Under the pieces are notes generated by a model that saw only the letters and a list, made by a program, of their open reading frames with translations, was not told the origin of the DNA and made no database searches. From Hyphomicrobium sp. MC1 (lineage in GTDB: Bacteria > Pseudomonadota > Alphaproteobacteria > Rhizobiales > Hyphomicrobiaceae): a stretch of DNA of 64,000 nt. Shown here piece by piece: positions 7,577 to 17,762 of this stretch (position 1 is the first letter of the stretch; the number at the start of each line of letters is the position of its first letter). A program made the position numbers and the translations under genes. Where the stretch lies: contig NC_015717.1 in the NCBI RefSeq assembly GCF_000253295.1, positions 744,001 to 808,000 of the forward strand. The letters run 5' to 3'.

Positions 7577-9127
7577 TCAGCGGGCGCTGGTCTGGACAGG
7601 GCGGTTCGAGATGCCCGTGGCGATGCGGCTGTCTTCCAGTTCCTTCAGGGCTTCGGCGTGCACGGCCTTGCCTTTGAATTGATCGCACCACATTGCTTCC
7701 GCCAATTGGCGTCCCGGCCGGAACCGCATTGGCTCAAGCGTATCGACATCATCCAGGACTTCGAGCGTAGCGGCGACGTCGGGAGCCTGCATCGGCGCGA
7801 GCGGCTTGTCGCGGGCCGTCGGTTCGTTGGTCAGAAACGGAGCAAGCGGGAAGGGGCGATAGTCCATCTCGTCGGGATGGTCTTCGTCGTAGGCCGGTGC
7901 CTGCGCCCATTCGGTCATGCTGGCCGGGCGCATATCGCTGACGGTTCCGGCCGCCGGATCGAGGCTTGCGACTTGAGCGATCGGCGCTTCCGAAGGTTTG
8001 CGATTTTCAGCCAAGGCTGCGGCGGCGAGCGCTTTCTGCGGGCGAACGGCGGGTCTTGGACCTTGGATGAGTTCCGGCAGCGGCATGGAGGCGGCGGACG
8101 CAACCAGATCATTGAGCTTGCTGCGATCGGCTTGCGACGGAACCGTGAAATGCGACGAGCGGTCGATCAGCCTCGGGACAGCGATTGCCTGTGATTGCCC
8201 ATCGCTGGGTTCGAGCGATGCGACCGTCGATGCCGGCGCGAACGGGCGTATCGGTGGCGTGAGCAACGGGTCGGGCTCAGTCGTTATGTTGACGTTGCGA
8301 CGCGTAGAGCCATCGGCGATTTTCGGGCGTGCGCCGAAACCCAATGAGGCGACCACGTTGAGATGCTTCTTCGGCGGGCTGACTTCGAGCGACGCCACCA
8401 TGGTGCGCGAGGTTCCGGGCTCACGGCGGTCATGGAAGAATTCAGCGACCTGAGTTGCCAGATCGTGGAAGCGGCTCCGCGCGATTTTAACGTCGGCCGG
8501 GGTGATCGGACGGCCGTCGGCGGGCACGAATTTCGAGCGGCCGTTCGGAAAGAGCAGGGCAAGCTCCTGACGCGGCATGCGCGGCCACATGCGAACGTTG
8601 GCGGTGTCGATGTGAATGAAGGGGATGCCGGACGTCGGATAGTATCCGACGCCGCCGCGCTCACGGATCAGCGCGGAGTAGCGCATCTTCTTCAGCGGAA
8701 TGTCGGGGAAGGTAATGTCGATCGCCTTGCCGGTGATGTGCTGGCTGAACCGCGCCTGACCGCCGCGCGTTTCGCGAAGCATTTCATTGGTGCTTGCCGT
8801 GCGGTAGCCGCAGATGATGTTGATCGGCTCCTTCGAGCCGAGTTCTTCGTGCATTTCCCAGGCGAGGTCGATAGTGGCGGGCGCGATCGTTATGATCTTG
8901 TTTTTGCGCCAGTCGCGCATGATGTAATTTATCTTGGTCATCGCCTCGGGAATGTATTTTCCATTCCGCTTGTAGACGATGGTCAGGCGTTCGTGTGTGT
9001 GGATGTGATAGAGGGAAATCACGCGCTCATTAGGCTGCCCGGCCGCCGTCATCTTGTCGGCGTTGAGACACACAGACAAAATCAGCGCGAGTGCGCCGAA
9101 TACCAGCCCTGAGCGGCGAGCGGCCAC
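7577..9127 (-). CDS. DUF882 exported peptidase-like protein (M15-type fold)
   Basis: About 516 residues from a GTG at 9127 preceded by GGGGG with 5-nt spacing; the open frame extends to 9175 (ATG 9154 is an alternative). A membrane or signal segment (LVFGALALILSVCL) is followed by the DUF882 domain with SQHITGKAID (H140, D147) and HIDTANVRMW (H172, D174). This is the metal-site pattern of D-Ala-D-Ala carboxypeptidase-like M15 enzymes. The C-terminal ~250 residues are low-complexity, Pro/Ala/Ser-rich and poorly conserved. A role in peptidoglycan trimming is inferred from the family and from the neighbouring L,D-transpeptidase, but transcription is separated by the terminator at 9288-9318. Confidence 0.85.
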   Translation of the reverse strand: MAARRSGLVFGALALILSVCLNADKMTAAGQPNERVISLYHIHTHERLTIVYKRNGKYIPEAMTKINYIMRDWRKNKIITIAPATIDLAWEMHEELGSKEPINIICGYRTASTNEMLRETRGGQARFSQHITGKAIDITFPDIPLKKMRYSALIRERGGVGYYPTSGIPFIHIDTANVRMWPRMPRQELALLFPNGRSKFVPADGRPITPADVKIARSRFHDLATQVAEFFHDRREPGTSRTMVASLEVSPPKKHLNVVASLGFGARPKIADGSTRRNVNITTEPDPLLTPPIRPFAPASTVASLEPSDGQSQAIAVPRLIDRSSHFTVPSQADRSKLNDLVASAASMPLPELIQGPRPAVRPQKALAAAALAENRKPSEAPIAQVASLDPAAGTVSDMRPASMTEWAQAPAYDEDHPDEMDYRPFPLAPFLTNEPTARDKPLAPMQAPDVAATLEVLDDVDTLEPMRFRPGRQLAEAMWCDQFKGKAVHAEALKELEDSRIATGISNRPVQTSAR

Positions 9128-9187
9128 GAATTCCCCCGTCCCTACTAAAAACATTCCGAGCCCGACTGGGGCCAAAATGCTCGGCCG

Positions 9188-9212
9188 TTAACGATTAACC
9201 CCGAACCGTTAA
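9188..9212. promoter_or_regulatory. TTAA-rich motif cluster upstream of the DUF882 gene
   Basis: TTAACGATTAACC (9188-9200) and AACCGTTAA (ending 9212) place three TTAA boxes within 25 bp, upstream of the minus-strand start at 9127. They resemble CtrA half-sites (TTAA), but the spacings are 3 and 10 nt rather than the canonical 7, so CtrA control is only a possibility. Confidence 0.25.
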
Positions 9213-9287
9213 GAGGCAGTAACTATCCCCGGCCGATATCTAAAACTTCGGAAAGGGCGATAAAAAGGCCAGTGGGCTCGGCAAATG

Positions 9288-9318
9288 AAAAAGCCGGCCC
9301 GCTTACGCGGCCGGCTTC
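9288..9318 (-). terminator. Terminator of the L,D-transpeptidase gene
   Basis: A 9-bp stem AAGCCGGCC / GGCCGGCTT (9291-9299 and 9309-9317), read on the minus strand, ends in a T-run (CTTTTTCATT). It lies 32 bp past the stop at 9350. Confidence 0.85.
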
Positions 9319-9349
9319 TCATGTCTGCTTCGTCAGTCGTTGGCTGTGC

Positions 9350-11545
9350 TCAGAAGCCGCCAAAGACCTGCTTGAAGAAACTGCCGAGGCCACCGTTGTG
9401 CTTCTTGCGGCGCCCGCGGCTGTCGTATTCGTCGTCATCGCCGAAGAGCGATGCGAAACCATCGTTGCGCCATCCCTCATTCGGGATGTCTTCGGGCGAC
9501 ACTTTCTTTTCGTCAGCTTTGACGATCTGGTTCCACTTGCCGGCGAGCGCGAGCGTAATGCGTTTCTCGTGGCCGTAGATGTCGTTGAAGGTCTGAACTT
9601 CGCCGTTATCATCGACCCACGCCGTGAAATACGTCACGTGCACGGGAATGGGATGATCGAGGGCGATCTCGTTCTCCTCTGGGCCGTTCTTGACGAGATC
9701 GTCGACCTTCTCTTTGTCCCAGCCTTTATCCTTGTCGAGGATCAGCTCGGCCAGCGATACAGGGTTGCGCACGCGCATGCAGCCGTGGCTGAAAGCGCGG
9801 ACGGGTTCGTTGAACAGACCTTTGCTCGGCGTGTCGTGCAGATAGACCGCGTGCTTGTTCGGGAACAGGAACTTCACGACGCCGAGCGCGTTGCCGCCGC
9901 CGGGCGGCTGATAGACATGGAAATTGCGAATGTCGGTGCGAGACCAATCGACATTTCGCGGATCGACCTTGCGGCCGTTGTATTCCATGACCAGACCCTG
10001 GCGACGCAATGAATCGTAGCCCGATCTGAGGCCTGGCAGCAGTTCCTTGATCTTGATCGAGTCCGGAACGTTCCAGCGCGGCTTGATAACGACGGTCTTC
10101 ATCGTCTCGGAGAAGATCGGCGACTGGGCGTCGGGCCGGCCAGAGACGATGCGCTCCTCATGGATGACCTGGCCATTTGACACCACGCGGAATTTGAATT
10201 CCGGGATGTTGACCATGACGTAGTAGTTGCCGAGATCGGCGGGCATCCACCGCCACTCTTCCATATTGGCGACTAGGCGGTCCGTCGTGACGCCGTTGCC
10301 GGCGTTCAACGAATTGCGCAGCACGTTCGTAATCCAGAAGCTCGCCGGGCGAATGCCCTTCTGCTCCTTGTAGGCCTTCACGGCGTCGGCCAGCGCATTG
10401 TCGTAATAGTTTTCGTCGGCGGGCGAGCCGTCAGCTTTGACCGGCGGAGCCGTGACTTTCAGGCGCTTGCGCAGGACGGCGATTGCGGGATCGCTCTGGC
10501 CGGGTTTGATATTCGGCCCGCTGGGAATTTTGAGCGCTTCCTCGGCCTTTTTCGACGCCCGCAGTGCGAGGAGCTTCTCGCGCAAACGGCGGAACTGCTC
10601 CTGCTGCGGGTTGAGCGAGGTCAGATAGGCAGCTTTGTCGGGTGCTGCCGCGAGATCGTCGATGACTGTCTTGCGATCAAGCAGAACCGGCTTGCGGTCG
10701 ATGTACGTGCCGAGCTGTGCGGACGGATCGCTGATGCGATCGCCGTGAGCATCGCGCGCATACTCCATCGCCTCAAGCGACAGACGGGCTTCTGCGGCCA
10801 TCAGGTCGTCGGGATTGAAGCCGCCGTCGGCGTTCGCCTTCAGATCGGGGATCTTGAAATCGGCCGAGCGCAGGCCCCAATCGTCGGCACCTTGGAGCGC
10901 CGAAATGAGGTTCTTGGCTTCGGGCGTGAAGCCGTGCTTGTCGACCCACAGCGTTGCGCCCATGCGATCGTGATAGAACTTTGCGAGTGCGTCGCGATCC
11001 TCAGCGTCGGTTCCGGACAACGCCTTCTTGGCGTTGTTCCGTATGTAGTCTTCGATAGGCAGATAGAGCAGCCGATCGTCGGCGGCGATTTTGGGCTGCT
11101 CGGCGGCTGCGGCGTCGGCAGCAGGTGCAGGCGTTTCAGCAGCCGGCGCGGTTACCGCCGTGTCGGTCGGTTTGTCGGTAGCGGCAGGTGCTTCCGGCGC
11201 CTTAGCTTCGGACGACGGAGCTTCGGCTGAAGGCTTGCTTTCGGGCGCTGCCGCGCTGTCGGTTGCGGGCGCTGCCGGTGCCTGTTCTACAGTGGAAGCA
11301 TCCGGTGCCGGTTTGGCAGCGTCCGCTGCGGGTTGATGTTCCGGCGCCGTTTCCTGTGAACCGGCTGCGGGAGCGGCGGCAGGTTGTGTCGCGCTATCCG
11401 TGCTGTTGGACTGACCACTTGTCGGTTGTTGATCACTTGTCAGCTGATCACTGGCGGGATCGAGTGCCAACGCGGCTGATCCTGCGCTGGCCGTCAGCAA
11501 CAGGCCGACAGCCAGGACTTTTGCGACGCGCATTCCGAAAACCAC
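9350..11545 (-). CDS. YcbB-type L,D-transpeptidase
   Basis: 731 residues counted from a GTG at 11545 (GGAG 7 nt upstream); ATG 11533 is an alternative. Signal peptide, then a ~120-residue Pro/Ala/Glu-rich linker, a scaffold region (about 150-330), a peptidoglycan-binding-like segment (IAVLRKRLKV...DALADAVKAYKEQKG) and a C-terminal YkuD catalytic domain. The active site is FSHGCMRVRNP with Cys589, and YLHDTPSKGLF supplies the other conserved histidine. These enzymes make 3-3 cross-links in peptidoglycan in the periplasm. The C-terminus is extended and basic (RGRRKKHN). Unusually long mainly because of the linker. Confidence 0.92.
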   Translation of the reverse strand: MVFGMRVAKVLAVGLLLTASAGSAALALDPASDQLTSDQQPTSGQSNSTDSATQPAAAPAAGSQETAPEHQPAADAAKPAPDASTVEQAPAAPATDSAAAPESKPSAEAPSSEAKAPEAPAATDKPTDTAVTAPAAETPAPAADAAAAEQPKIAADDRLLYLPIEDYIRNNAKKALSGTDAEDRDALAKFYHDRMGATLWVDKHGFTPEAKNLISALQGADDWGLRSADFKIPDLKANADGGFNPDDLMAAEARLSLEAMEYARDAHGDRISDPSAQLGTYIDRKPVLLDRKTVIDDLAAAPDKAAYLTSLNPQQEQFRRLREKLLALRASKKAEEALKIPSGPNIKPGQSDPAIAVLRKRLKVTAPPVKADGSPADENYYDNALADAVKAYKEQKGIRPASFWITNVLRNSLNAGNGVTTDRLVANMEEWRWMPADLGNYYVMVNIPEFKFRVVSNGQVIHEERIVSGRPDAQSPIFSETMKTVVIKPRWNVPDSIKIKELLPGLRSGYDSLRRQGLVMEYNGRKVDPRNVDWSRTDIRNFHVYQPPGGGNALGVVKFLFPNKHAVYLHDTPSKGLFNEPVRAFSHGCMRVRNPVSLAELILDKDKGWDKEKVDDLVKNGPEENEIALDHPIPVHVTYFTAWVDDNGEVQTFNDIYGHEKRITLALAGKWNQIVKADEKKVSPEDIPNEGWRNDGFASLFGDDDEYDSRGRRKKHNGGLGSFFKQVFGGF

Positions 11546-11792
11546 CTTTCAACTCCCCCGGCGATAGATAGGCGCCAGCGTTTCGTCTGACCAACCAGAT
11601 CGCGGGACATAGCTGTGTTGCACAGCGCTGTGGCGAAACTGTTGCTGTTTCGTGCCCTTAAATGCACAGAAAACGGGCCAATACGGCGCGTCCGAAGCGC
11701 CCACCCGATTCGCTTACTTCCAACACCATAGAAAGCGGAAAGTTTCAATTTGATTGCGGCACGTCGGATTTCGCGACAGCTATAGCGAAAAT

Positions 11793-11824
11793 GCAAAAGC
11801 CCCGGATGCAGCCGGGGCTTTTGC
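11793..11824. terminator. Bidirectional terminator hairpin
   Basis: A perfect 13-bp stem GCAAAAGCCCCGG / CCGGGGCTTTTGC with a 6-nt loop (ATGCAG), giving four T's on both strands. It is 174 bp beyond the stop of the response regulator (11998, minus strand) and upstream of the transpeptidase gene. No gene is recognised in 11546-11997. Confidence 0.7.
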
Positions 11825-11997
11825 TGTCGAGGGCGAAGGGGCTCGCTCTCTCATCCTGGCCGGCGATCTTGAAGACCGGTCGGATGTAAACGGAATGTCG
11901 TGTGCGGTCTGGTCGCATGGTGGCGGGAACGGAGGGCGCGTGCATGCGCGCTCCACTCTCGCCTTTGGCGTGCAGCCTCTAAGGTTCGGTGACGTGT

Positions 11998-13506
11998 CTA
12001 GTTGGTGCGGGGCTCGAGGCCGTATTCCTGCATTTTGCGGTAAAGCGTCGAGCGTCCGATGTTGAGCCGTTTGGCGACTTCCGTCATGTGGCCGCGATAA
12101 CGGCCGAGAGCCAAGCGGATCATGTCGGCTTCGATGGCTTCGAGCGAGCGGATTTCGCCGTCCTCAGCCATAGCCTGGATACCGAGCGCACTTCCCGCCG
12201 ATGAGGTCTTCATCTCGACGGTATGCGGGACGGTGTTCTCGGCGCCGAGAAGGGCCGGGCCGGTGTAGGCCTGCGGCTTCTGGACGACCGAAGGTGCGGC
12301 CGGAATTTCGGCCTCGAAGCCGTCGACGTGGGCGGCGATCTGAGGGAATTCCGAAACCGTGAGTTCAGGACCGTCGGCCAGGACGACCGCGCGGAAGACC
12401 GCATTCTCGAGCTGGCGAACGTTGCCCGGCCAGGAGTAGGCCTGCAGCAAACGCATGGCACGGTCAGAGATCGTGGTCACGCGCTTGCCTTCCTCGGCGG
12501 CGAAGCGGGCAATGAAGTGGCGCGCAAGCTCGGGGATGTCTTCGACGCGTTCACGCAGAGGCGGAACGAAGATCGGGAAGACGTTGAGACGGTAGTAGAG
12601 ATCCTCGCGGAACTTGCCGTCCTTGACCTGCTGGATCATGTCACGGTTCGTCGCTGAGATGAGGCGGAAGTTGACCTTCACCGGACGCTTGGAGCCGACC
12701 GGATCGATCTCGCCTTCCTGCAGGGCGCGCAGCAACTTCACCTGAGCTTCCAAGGGCAACTCGCCGACTTCGTCGAGGAAGAGCGTGCCGCCATCGGCTT
12801 CTTGGAATTTGCCGGTGCGCTTGTCGATGGCGCCGGTAAACGATCCCTTCTCGTGACCGAACAGAATGCTTTCGATCAGGTTTTCGGGAATCGCTCCGCA
12901 GTTCACCGTGATGAAGGGCTGGCCGGCGCGATCGCTCTCGCCTTGAATGGCGCGTGCGATGAGTTCCTTGCCGACGCCGCTTTCCCCTTCGATCAGAACC
13001 GGGATGTTCGATGCGGCGGCGCGCTTGCCGAGCGTGATGACACGCGTCATCGCTTCGCCGCGCAGAACGAGATCGCCGAACGTCAGCTTGCCTTCGGCGG
13101 TTTTCTTGATGCGCGTGATTTCGTCCGTCAGTGCTTCAATTTTGAGGGCGCTCTTGATGGATACCTCGAGCCGTTCTGGCGAGGCGGGCTTGACGACGAA
13201 ATCGACTGCGCCGCGGCGCATGGCGTTGATCGCGGTTTCGATCGAGCCGTTCGCTGTCTGCACGATGATTGGCGGCATGCCAGCAACGTGGCCGACACGG
13301 TCAAGAACGGCCATGCCGTCCATTCCCGGCATGATCAAGTCCAACAGGACGAGACCGATCTGGGGGCGTTCCTGGCCTTCGAGAACTTGAACGGCCTGTT
13401 CGCCGGAGCCACATGACTTGGTCTCGAAGCCAAATCGCTTGATCGTCTCTTCGAGAATTCGACGCTGGGCAGGATCGTCATCGACGATCAGAATACGCTT
13501 TGACAT
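11998..13506 (-). CDS. Sigma-54-dependent response regulator (NtrC family)
   Basis: 502 residues from ATG 13506 (a GTG two codons upstream is possible). Receiver domain 1-~120: ILIVDDD, phospho-acceptor in LLDLIMPGMDG, and K in FVVKPAS. AAA+ domain: Walker A GESGVGKE, sigma-54-contacting loop GSFTGA, Walker B LFLDEVGEL, R-fingers near LYYRLNVF. C-terminal Fis-type HTH: LEAIEADMIRLALGRYRGHMTEVAKRLNIGRSTLYRKM (shown in part). It activates RpoN promoters after phosphorylation. No histidine kinase is adjacent, so the signal is unknown. The loop has Ser where most activators have Ala (GAFTGA); GSFTGA variants exist. Confidence 0.92.
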   Translation of the reverse strand: MSKRILIVDDDPAQRRILEETIKRFGFETKSCGSGEQAVQVLEGQERPQIGLVLLDLIMPGMDGMAVLDRVGHVAGMPPIIVQTANGSIETAINAMRRGAVDFVVKPASPERLEVSIKSALKIEALTDEITRIKKTAEGKLTFGDLVLRGEAMTRVITLGKRAAASNIPVLIEGESGVGKELIARAIQGESDRAGQPFITVNCGAIPENLIESILFGHEKGSFTGAIDKRTGKFQEADGGTLFLDEVGELPLEAQVKLLRALQEGEIDPVGSKRPVKVNFRLISATNRDMIQQVKDGKFREDLYYRLNVFPIFVPPLRERVEDIPELARHFIARFAAEEGKRVTTISDRAMRLLQAYSWPGNVRQLENAVFRAVVLADGPELTVSEFPQIAAHVDGFEAEIPAAPSVVQKPQAYTGPALLGAENTVPHTVEMKTSSAGSALGIQAMAEDGEIRSLEAIEADMIRLALGRYRGHMTEVAKRLNIGRSTLYRKMQEYGLEPRTN

Positions 13507-13806
13507 TTTCACGCAACTTTTACTCTAACGCAGACACGAGGGTCGTTTTTGAGCAATGGAAGCAGACTGCCCCAGCTTCACACACTTGGTGACCCGGAAC
13601 TTACGCAACGAGCACATCATTGCCGGACAACGGTAAACGTAAGGTTTCGCGGTGACGCAAATTTCGCCGCCGTTCGCTAAGAGGCTGAACTCTCGCGAAA
13701 GTTTTTTTCAGCCGGTGCCGACCCTACATCTGTCTGGATCGTCAAATTTCATCTTTTCCGAGGCTGTGCTAAGCCACGGCTCGCATTCTTAACTATAGAG
13801 GTTCTC

Positions 13807-15654
13807 ATGCGCAGGTGGCCGTTGTCCGATATCACTCTCGCTCCACAATCCGCGACCAAGCTGGCGGACGATAGGGACGCCCTGGGCAACATGCCGCAAT
13901 GGGATCTGAGCGATCTCTATTCCGGTCCCGGCGATCCGGCCATTCAGCGCGATCTCAAAGAAGCGGCCGCTGAGGCGACGCGCATCAAGGCGACGTATCA
14001 AGGGCGCTTAGCGGAACTCGCCAAGGACGGCGACAAGCTGATCCATCCGGTCAAGGATTACGAGAAGCTGTCCGATCTCGCGGGCAAGCTCGGATCGTTT
14101 TCCGGGCTCTACTATGTTCTCAATCAGACGGACCCGGCGCGTGCGAAATTCAATGCCGACGTCTCGGAAGCGCTGACGAAGCTCTACACCGATCTCATCT
14201 TTTTCGAACTCGAACTCAATCAGATCGACGACGCCGTGCTTGAGTCGGCGCTGAAGCACGAAAGCCTCAAGCGCTATAAGCCGTGGTTCGATGATCTGCG
14301 GAAGGAAAAGCCGCATCAGCTCGACGAACGGATCGAGACGCTTTTCACCGAAAAATCGCAGACGAGCCGCGGCGCGTGGAACCGGCTGTTCGACGAGACA
14401 ATGTCGGCGCTGCGATTTGAGGTCGAAGGCGAGAAGGAAGCGCTTTCGCTTGAGCCGACGCTCAACCTGCTGTCGCACGCTGACGAGAAGAAGCGCGAGG
14501 CAGGATCAAAAGCGCTCAGCAAAGTTTTTCAAGCGAATCTGCCGCTGTTTTCGCGGATCACGAATACGCTTGCGAAAGACAAAGAGATCTCCGACCGCTG
14601 GCACAATTTCAAAGACGTTTCAGACAGCCGCAACCTTGCGAACCGTGTCGAAGGCCCGGTTGTCGACGCGCTGGTGTCGAGTGTCCGCGCGGCCTATCCG
14701 CTGCTGTCGCATCGCTATTACGCAATGAAAGCCAAATGGCTCGGCAAGAAGACGCTGGCATCTTGGGATCGCAACGCGCCGCTTCCCGACAAGCCGGAAC
14801 GCACGATCACGTGGTCGGAAGCCGAGCAGATCGTTCTTCGGGCTTACAACGGTTTTGCGCCCGAGATGGCGACGATCGCCAAGCAGTTCTTCGATAAGAA
14901 CTGGATCGATGCGCCGGTGAAGCCCGGCAAGGCGCCAGGCGCGTTCTCGGCGTCGACGGTGCCGTCGGTGCACCCTTACGTCATGATGAATTATCTCGGT
15001 AAGCCGCGCGATGTCATGACGCTCGCGCATGAGCTTGGCCATGGCGTCCATCAGTGGCTCGCGCGCGATCAGGGTCCGCTGCTGGCGCCGACGCCGCTGA
15101 CGCTCGCCGAGACGGCGTCCGTGTTCGGCGAGATGCTGACGTTCCGCGCGCTCATCGCTGAGACCAAGGATGCGCGCGAAAAGAAAGCCATGCTCGCGGC
15201 CAAGGTCGAGGACATGATCAATACCGTTGTGCGCCAGATCGCATTCTATACTTTTGAGCGAAAGGTTCACGAAGCGCGCCGCGAGGGCGAACTGACGGCC
15301 GAGCAGATCAACGGCTTCTGGATGGACGTTCAGGCGGAAAGCCTGGGGCCGGCGATCGATCTAAAACCCGGCTACGAGGTCTTTTGGACCTATATCCCGC
15401 ACTTCATTCATTCGCCTTTCTACGTCTACGCCTACGCGTTCGGCGACTGTCTGGTAAACTCGCTTTACGGCCTTTACGCCGAAGCTCACCCCGGGTTCGT
15501 GGCGAAATACTTCGATCTTTTGAAAGCAGGCGGGTCGAAACACCATTCGGAGCTGCTGGCGCCGTTTGGGCTCGATGCGCGCGATCCTCAGTTCTGGAAT
15601 AAGGGACTTAAGGTCATCGAGGGGATGATCGACGAACTGGAAACCATGTCTTGA
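13807..15654 (+). CDS. pepF: Oligoendopeptidase F (M3B metallopeptidase)
   Basis: 615 residues, typical of the M3B family. The zinc site is HELGH at 408-412 with the downstream ligand in the ETASVFGEML segment. Other family blocks are PQWDLSDLY at the N-terminus, GAFSASTVPSVHPYVMMNY and the C-terminal HFIHSPFYVYAYAFG. Cleaves oligopeptides of about 7-17 residues in the cytoplasm. No signal peptide. The gene diverges from the sigma-54 regulator across a ~300-bp gap with no further gene. Confidence 0.95.
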   Translation: MRRWPLSDITLAPQSATKLADDRDALGNMPQWDLSDLYSGPGDPAIQRDLKEAAAEATRIKATYQGRLAELAKDGDKLIHPVKDYEKLSDLAGKLGSFSGLYYVLNQTDPARAKFNADVSEALTKLYTDLIFFELELNQIDDAVLESALKHESLKRYKPWFDDLRKEKPHQLDERIETLFTEKSQTSRGAWNRLFDETMSALRFEVEGEKEALSLEPTLNLLSHADEKKREAGSKALSKVFQANLPLFSRITNTLAKDKEISDRWHNFKDVSDSRNLANRVEGPVVDALVSSVRAAYPLLSHRYYAMKAKWLGKKTLASWDRNAPLPDKPERTITWSEAEQIVLRAYNGFAPEMATIAKQFFDKNWIDAPVKPGKAPGAFSASTVPSVHPYVMMNYLGKPRDVMTLAHELGHGVHQWLARDQGPLLAPTPLTLAETASVFGEMLTFRALIAETKDAREKKAMLAAKVEDMINTVVRQIAFYTFERKVHEARREGELTAEQINGFWMDVQAESLGPAIDLKPGYEVFWTYIPHFIHSPFYVYAYAFGDCLVNSLYGLYAEAHPGFVAKYFDLLKAGGSKHHSELLAPFGLDARDPQFWNKGLKVIEGMIDELETMS

Positions 15655-15848
15655 GCCTGCTCTAGAAAGCGTTCATAAAACCGACTGTTCGGCGGTGCAG
15701 CGAATCCTGCGAAGGTGTGCTGCCGAACGGTCCGCTGGAAAGGCAACTTGGGGGTGGCGAATTTAACGCTTTCCATCGGCTCGACGTGAGGGTAGAAGCC
15801 CGCCACTTTGCTGCGATGCAGCCCAATTCGACAGGTCGAGGTGCCTGA

Positions 15849-17762
15849 ATGGCACAAGCGCCCGCCTCTTCTCAGGCTGCCGATTATGGCGTCGGAGAGG
15901 GGCATGACAGTAAGAACTTCTGGGCATTGGCACTGGGCTCGGTAGGTGTCGTCTTTGGCGACATCGGTACGAGTCCGCTTTATGCTTTCAAGGAGGCTAT
16001 CACAGCTGCTTCGCACCGCGGGTTGACTGCCGCGGAGGCGGCGGTTGGCGTGCTGTCGCTCATCTTCTGGAGCATGACGCTCGTCGTCACCGTGAAGTAC
16101 GTGCTCCTTTTGCTCCGCGCCGATAACAAGGGCGAGGGCGGTATGTTCGCGCTGATGGCGCTGGGCCAGACCGTCGCCCGCCGCAGCGCGCCGCTGCTCG
16201 GTGCGCTTGGTATTGCCGGCGCTTCGTTCTTTTACGGCGATGCGGTTATCACGCCGGCGATTTCGGTGTTATCGGCGGTCGAAGGCCTGCAACTCATCGC
16301 GCCGCAATTCGAACGCGCCGTCATTCCGGTCGCCGTCATTGTTCTCGCCGGCCTTTTCTGGATGCAGTCACGTGGCACGGACCGGGTCGCGCGATTTTTC
16401 GGTCCGGTCATGTGCGTCTGGTTTGCCATCCTGGCGCTGGGCGGCCTCGTCCACATCGCCGACAATCTGCACGTCCTTCGTGCCCTCAATCCGATTGAGG
16501 GCATTTCGTTTGTCTACCACCACGGCTTTCTGGGCCTGACGGTGATGGGCCTCGTCTTTCTGGCGTGTACCGGCGCCGAGGCGCTCTACGCCGACCTTGG
16601 CCATTTCGGCCGGAAGCCTATCTCTGTCGCCTGGGTGTACTTCGTCATGCCGGCGCTGGTGCTCAATTATTTCGGCCAGGGCGCGTTGGTCATGAACGAC
16701 GCCAATGCGGTCGAAAATCCGTTCTATCGGCTTTATCCCGATTTCATGCTGATCCCGATGCTGATCCTGTCGACGTTCGCGACGGTGATCGCGAGCCAGG
16801 CAGTGATTACGGGGGCCTTTTCGCTGACGCGTCAGGCTATCCAGCTCGGCCTCGTGCCGCGCTTCGAGATCCGGCATACCTCGGAGAGCATGGCCGGACA
16901 GATCTATATGCCGAGGGTCAACTGGATCCTTTTCGTAGCCGTTCTTGTCGCGATTTTTGCCTTCAGGACGTCGTCCAATCTGGCGGCGGCCTACGGTGTG
17001 TCGGTGACGGCAGCGATGGTCATCGACTCGCTGATGGCGTTCTTCGTCATTTGGAAATGCTGGAAGTGGCCGCTGTGGCGCGTTGCGCTCATCATCATTC
17101 CGCTGTTGCTGATTGAGCAGGCGTTCTTCTCAGCCAATATCCTGAAGCTGCTGGAAGGCGGCTGGGTGCCGCTCGCAATCGCCTGCATGCTGGCGATCAT
17201 CATGTTCACCTGGGTGCGCGGCACGCGTGTTTTGGCGAAAGTCACGAAGCGCAACGAGGCCGACCTCGATTGGCTGGTGCGCAAGCTCGAAGCGAAGCCG
17301 CCGCATCGCGTTTCGGGAACAGCCGTGTTTCTGACCGGCGATCCCTATGCTGCGCCCACGTCGATGATGCATAATCTGAAGCACAATCGCGTCATGCATG
17401 AGCGCAACATTCTGCTCTCGATCCGTACGGAAGAGACGCCGCGCGTGGCCCGTCATGAGCGGCTGACGATCGAGCGCGTGTCCGATCATTTCATCCGGAT
17501 CATCGCGCGTTACGGCTTCATGGAAACGCCGAGCGTGCCGAAGATTCTCGAACATGCGCGCCGGAAGGACTGCAACATCGACATCGGTTCGACGTCGTTC
17601 TTTCTGTCGCGGCGTTCGCTGCGCATGACAGCGAAGTCTGAGATGCCGCGTTGGCAGGAACGCCTGTTCATTATGCTGGCAGGAAGCGCGGAAGACGCGA
17701 CGACTTATTTCCAGATTCCGACCGACCGAGTCGTTGAGGTCGGCACGCAGGTTGCGGTGTAG
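15849..17762 (+). CDS. kup: Low-affinity K+ transporter Kup
   Basis: 637 residues, the normal Kup length. About 12 transmembrane helices in the first ~450 residues, then a cytoplasmic tail. Signature segments: ALGSVGVVFGDIGTSPLYAFKEA near the N-terminus (shown in part), RADNKGEGGMFALMAL, FFYGDAVITPAISVLSAVEG and TGAEALYADLGHFG. Imports K+ in symport with H+ across the inner membrane. Appears monocistronic. Confidence 0.96.
   Translation: MAQAPASSQAADYGVGEGHDSKNFWALALGSVGVVFGDIGTSPLYAFKEAITAASHRGLTAAEAAVGVLSLIFWSMTLVVTVKYVLLLLRADNKGEGGMFALMALGQTVARRSAPLLGALGIAGASFFYGDAVITPAISVLSAVEGLQLIAPQFERAVIPVAVIVLAGLFWMQSRGTDRVARFFGPVMCVWFAILALGGLVHIADNLHVLRALNPIEGISFVYHHGFLGLTVMGLVFLACTGAEALYADLGHFGRKPISVAWVYFVMPALVLNYFGQGALVMNDANAVENPFYRLYPDFMLIPMLILSTFATVIASQAVITGAFSLTRQAIQLGLVPRFEIRHTSESMAGQIYMPRVNWILFVAVLVAIFAFRTSSNLAAAYGVSVTAAMVIDSLMAFFVIWKCWKWPLWRVALIIIPLLLIEQAFFSANILKLLEGGWVPLAIACMLAIIMFTWVRGTRVLAKVTKRNEADLDWLVRKLEAKPPHRVSGTAVFLTGDPYAAPTSMMHNLKHNRVMHERNILLSIRTEETPRVARHERLTIERVSDHFIRIIARYGFMETPSVPKILEHARRKDCNIDIGSTSFFLSRRSLRMTAKSEMPRWQERLFIMLAGSAEDATTYFQIPTDRVVEVGTQVAV

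Noticed and set aside
9188..9212. Firm call of a CtrA binding site
   Set aside because: TTAA boxes are present but the spacing is not the canonical 7 nt, so it was kept only as a low-confidence regulatory note.
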